NCBI RefSeq assembly: GCF_008727875.1
Contig: NZ_VTWS01000003.1
Coordinates: forward strand, 558,001 to 622,000
From: Larkinella humicola
Lineage (GTDB): Bacteria > Bacteroidota > Bacteroidia > Cytophagales > Spirosomataceae
DNA length: 64,000 bases
Direction: 5' to 3'
Below the pieces are notes generated by a model. That model was not told the DNA's origin and did no database searches. It saw only the letters and a list, made by a program, of their open reading frames with translations. Shown here piece after piece: positions 61,435-64,000 of this stretch. How positions within the stretch are numbered: the stretch's first letter is position 1; each line of letters starts with the position of its first letter. A program made the position numbers and the translations under genes.

Positions 61435-63387
61435 ATGGCTCCTCTTTACCGGCTTGTTGTTTTTCTTGGTCTATTCTCTCCGGTTTTTGTCCGGGCAGAC
61501 CAACCCGTCATACCCGTTTCATCCGGTAATCAAACCCTGGTTATCGATCACGATCTCTGGTTCGTTCAGGATACGGCTCATCGGTTGACCATCGATCAGG
61601 TTGTGCGACCGGAAATGGCCGCAGCGTTTCAGCCCAGTTCGTCGCCCATTCCGAATTTTGGCTACAGCAGCGGCAACCAGTTTTCACACCCGGTCTGGGT
61701 GCGCTTCCGGCTGAAAAACACATCCGATCAAATTCAGGCGCTGTTTTGCGAAATCGATTTCTGGGCCTTCGACGACCTGCAACTGTTTATTACCAACGGG
61801 CAGAAGGTCGTTTATACCTCCCCTGTATACGGCTGGAAAACGCCCGTTACACAGAAAATGGTTTACCACCGGAATTACTGGTTTCCGTTCACCCTGCCCG
61901 CCGGGATGGAAGTCACTTGTTACGTTCGGTCGTTCAAAAGCCGGGGCGTCCAGGTCGTTCCGATCACCATTCGGCCACAGGGAGGGCTCGACACCTTCAT
62001 TTTGGGCGATTACGCGTTCTGGGGTGGTATTTTTGCGGTATTTCTCTTCGTCATCGCCATCAGTTTTTTCTTCTATCTGACGACATTCGACCGGATTTAT
62101 GCGAAGTATATTCTCTGCGTGATTGGCTTGGCGGGCTACTTTTTCATCAACGACGGTTTTTTATACCAGTTCTATTTCGACAGCCAGTTCCGAATGCCCA
62201 ACCGAAACATCTATTTCGTGTTTCCTTTGCTGCTCTTTTTCTTCCAACTGCTGTTCGTGCGGTCGTTTTTGTCGCTGGAAAAAACCCCCAGCCGCCTGTG
62301 GCATCGCGTAGCAACGGTGGCTCTGGTGGGTGGCGTCTTCTGTTTGACGTCCCTGCTGGTCGAATGGATCACCTACGTTCCGCCCCTGGTCGAGTTGATG
62401 GTGATGCGACTTTTCATTGTTTTTTACTGGCTGCCGATGCCGTTGATCTGGGCTTTCATCGTTATCAACCTCATCCGGGGGTATCGCGTGCAGGAAGCCT
62501 GGCTCTATCTGGTGGCCGTCAGCCCGTTTTATGCCCTCAATTTTCTGGTAATTCTGTGCAATCTCAAGTTGTTTCCGACCTACGCGTTTCTGGAAAGCTA
62601 CGAGAATTTCGCCCTGGCAGCTTTGTTTGAAGTGATGGTGCTGACTTTCGGGCTGGCGTACCGGTATAAACTCATTCGAGACCACAACGAACGACTCAGC
62701 GAAGAACGCACCCAGCAGCAACGGCTGGCGTTTGAAGCGCACGTGCAGGGGCTTCAGCTCAGAAATGAATCCTTACAGGAAAAAGAGCGCATTGCCCGCG
62801 ACTTGCACGACAACGTAGGCGCGCAATTGTCGTTTATTGTCAACAGTTTGCAGCAAATCGCTCGTCAGGCCGAAAAACAGCCGGTCGCCAACACCCGGCC
62901 GTTGTCGTCGCAGCTCCGTTCTGTCGTCGATTACACGCGCGAAGCCATCAAGATGCTCCGCGATACCATCTGGGCTATCCACCAGGAAAGTTTTACGCTG
63001 GAAGAATTTGAGGAGCGGATCAACCACTACGTCAGCCGGTATTTTCAGCAACTGGACCCGCTGCAGATTACGATCCATACCGAAGGTGAACTCGCCCAGC
63101 CGCTGACCTCGGTTCAGGCCCTGAACATGTTCCGAATCATGCAGGAAGCCTTACACAACGTGGTCAAACACGCCCACGCGACGGAAGTGACGGTTTTGCT
63201 GCTCGCCAAACCCGACGGTTCTTTCCAACTGAGTGTCAGCGATAACGGCAACGGTTTGGCCTGGAATCAGGACGAATCGCTCGACAACCATTACGGCTTA
63301 CAAAACATGAAAAAACGTGCTGAGGAGTTGGGCGGTCAGTTCCGGATTTACTCCGATCGTGGCACGGTCGTGGAAGTGGCGGTCTGA
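61435..63387 (+). CDS. 7TM-DISM sensor histidine kinase (HisKA_3 type)
   Basis: The ATG at 61435 (MAPLYRLVVFLGLFSPVFVR) opens a signal peptide and gives 650 residues; a TTG at 61411 is less likely. A periplasmic 7TMR-DISMED2-like domain (about 30-175) is followed by seven transmembrane helices (about 195-410). A coiled linker leads to a HisKA_3 domain with phospho-acceptor H458 in ERIARDLHDNVGAQLSF, then a HATPase_c domain (HNVVKHAHAT, SVSDNGNGL, YGLQNMKKRAEELGGQ). No LuxR/NarL-type response regulator is adjacent, so it is an orphan within this window. Confidence 0.93.
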   Translation: MAPLYRLVVFLGLFSPVFVRADQPVIPVSSGNQTLVIDHDLWFVQDTAHRLTIDQVVRPEMAAAFQPSSSPIPNFGYSSGNQFSHPVWVRFRLKNTSDQIQALFCEIDFWAFDDLQLFITNGQKVVYTSPVYGWKTPVTQKMVYHRNYWFPFTLPAGMEVTCYVRSFKSRGVQVVPITIRPQGGLDTFILGDYAFWGGIFAVFLFVIAISFFFYLTTFDRIYAKYILCVIGLAGYFFINDGFLYQFYFDSQFRMPNRNIYFVFPLLLFFFQLLFVRSFLSLEKTPSRLWHRVATVALVGGVFCLTSLLVEWITYVPPLVELMVMRLFIVFYWLPMPLIWAFIVINLIRGYRVQEAWLYLVAVSPFYALNFLVILCNLKLFPTYAFLESYENFALAALFEVMVLTFGLAYRYKLIRDHNERLSEERTQQQRLAFEAHVQGLQLRNESLQEKERIARDLHDNVGAQLSFIVNSLQQIARQAEKQPVANTRPLSSQLRSVVDYTREAIKMLRDTIWAIHQESFTLEEFEERINHYVSRYFQQLDPLQITIHTEGELAQPLTSVQALNMFRIMQEALHNVVKHAHATEVTVLLLAKPDGSFQLSVSDNGNGLAWNQDESLDNHYGLQNMKKRAEELGGQFRIYSDRGTVVEVAV

Positions 63388-63390
63388 TCG

Positions 63391-64000
63391 TTATTCCATC
63401 CAGACGGTTTTGATATTCAGGAATTCTTTCATCCCGACTTCCGCCAACTCCCGGCCAAATCCCGACAATTTCACCCCGCCAAACGGCACCCTAGGGTCGG
63501 AACGCATCAGCGAATTGACAAACACCGACCCGGCCTGAATCTGCCGCGCCAGCCGATCAGCCCGCTCCAGATCCCGCGTCCAGAGCGCAGATCCCAGGCC
63601 GTAGTTGGATTGATTCGCGAGCTTCACCGCATCCTGTTCGTCTTTGGCTTCAACGATAACGGCCAGCGGTCCAAACGTTTCCTGATCGAAAGCCGTCATA
63701 CCCGGTTTTACTTTATCGAGCAAAATCGGTTGCACATTGCAGCCTTCCCGGTTTCCGCTATGCAAAATCCGGGCACCCTGCCGAACGGTTTCCGCGCACT
63801 GGCTTTCAATGGTTTCGGCCAGATCGACCCGTGCTACCGGCCCCATAGTCGTGGTTTCCAGGGTCGGATCGCCCTGCTGAATGGCTTGAATATGACTGAG
63901 AACCCGTTCTGTAAATTCTTTTTTAACCGATTTTTCGACGATAAACCGCTTGGCGGCAATGCAACTTTGTCCGGCGTTCTGCATCCGCGACTGCACGGCG
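63391..64000 (-). CDS. NAD(P)-dependent aldehyde dehydrogenase, C-terminal part
   Basis: The frame stays open to the right edge, so only about the last 203 codons are visible. The catalytic Cys lies in NAGQSCIAAKRFIVE near the edge. The C-terminal part shows TFGPLAVIVEAKDEQDAVKL, NQSNYGLGSALWT and PFGGVKLSGFGRE. The layout resembles succinate-semialdehyde dehydrogenases, but substrate cannot be fixed from this half. It converges on the histidine kinase with only 3 bases between stops and no terminator. Confidence 0.93.
   Translation of the reverse strand, partial: AVQSRMQNAGQSCIAAKRFIVEKSVKKEFTERVLSHIQAIQQGDPTLETTTMGPVARVDLAETIESQCAETVRQGARILHSGNREGCNVQPILLDKVKPGMTAFDQETFGPLAVIVEAKDEQDAVKLANQSNYGLGSALWTRDLERADRLARQIQAGSVFVNSLMRSDPRVPFGGVKLSGFGRELAEVGMKEFLNIKTVWME

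Noticed and set aside
61435-63387. Two-component pair with a neighbouring response regulator
   Set aside because: The next gene is a convergent aldehyde dehydrogenase and the previous one is rimO; no receiver domain is encoded nearby.

Overview
The window comes from a Bacteroidota chromosome, most likely Cytophagales (a Spirosoma- or Larkinella-like organism). I infer this from gene content: a SusC-type receptor, DUF3467 and DUF4295 genes, an alternative complex III (ACIII) plus aa3-type oxidase cluster, a 7TM-DISM histidine kinase, and promoters of the TTTG-N19-TAnnTTTG type. I see no rRNA, CRISPR array, insertion sequence or prophage. Almost everything is core genome.

Layout. 1-4.4 kb: the 5' part of a SusC/RagA receptor (minus), divergent from a membrane-tethered beta-propeller/Y_Y_Y/HTH regulator. 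4.4-19.8 kb (minus): the information-processing block, in transcription order tRNA-Tyr, tRNA-Gly, tRNA-Thr, tuf, tRNA-Trp, secE, nusG, rplK, rplA, rplJ, rplL, rpoB, rpoC, DUF3467, rpsL, rpsG. It is broken by promoters and hairpins, including a terminator-like one between rpoB and rpoC. 19.9-22.4 kb: an operon of ECF sigma factor, putative anti-sigma factor and beta-barrel protein. 22.4-39.6 kb: one 17-kb respiratory operon, actABCDEF-ctaC-ctaD-ctaA-ctaB-two subunit III genes-subunit IV-sco-DUF420-small CxxC protein-DUF983, with a consensus promoter at its head and a strong terminator at its end. 39.7-44.4 kb: rpsA with tRNA-Cys, an HNH protein, smpB preceded by a probable structured RNA, and an OmpH-like chaperone. 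44.4-57 kb: single genes (penicillin acylase, GH3, ispH, sugar epimerase, GHL10 hydrolase, Lrp/AsnC regulator, TPR protein, hpt, an isolated nuoD). 57-64 kb: rpmG, DUF4295, ftsY, a lipoprotein and a membrane protein, rimO, an orphan histidine kinase, and an aldehyde dehydrogenase running off the right edge.

How the genes work together. ACIII takes electrons from menaquinol and passes them through c hemes to the oxidase. The same operon carries the heme A pathway (ctaB, ctaA) and oxidase assembly factors (SCO and the small proteins), so complex and cofactor would be made together.

Best leads. (1) A three-way-junction RNA candidate with its own terminator upstream of smpB. (2) A terminator-like hairpin inside the rpoB-rpoC spacer. 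(3) Six intergenic inverted repeats whose arms are unrelated to each other, two of them sharing an 11-mer core. (4) An ActA with six heme motifs. (5) A SCO protein that appears to have lost its copper-binding histidine. All are read by eye and need computation to confirm.
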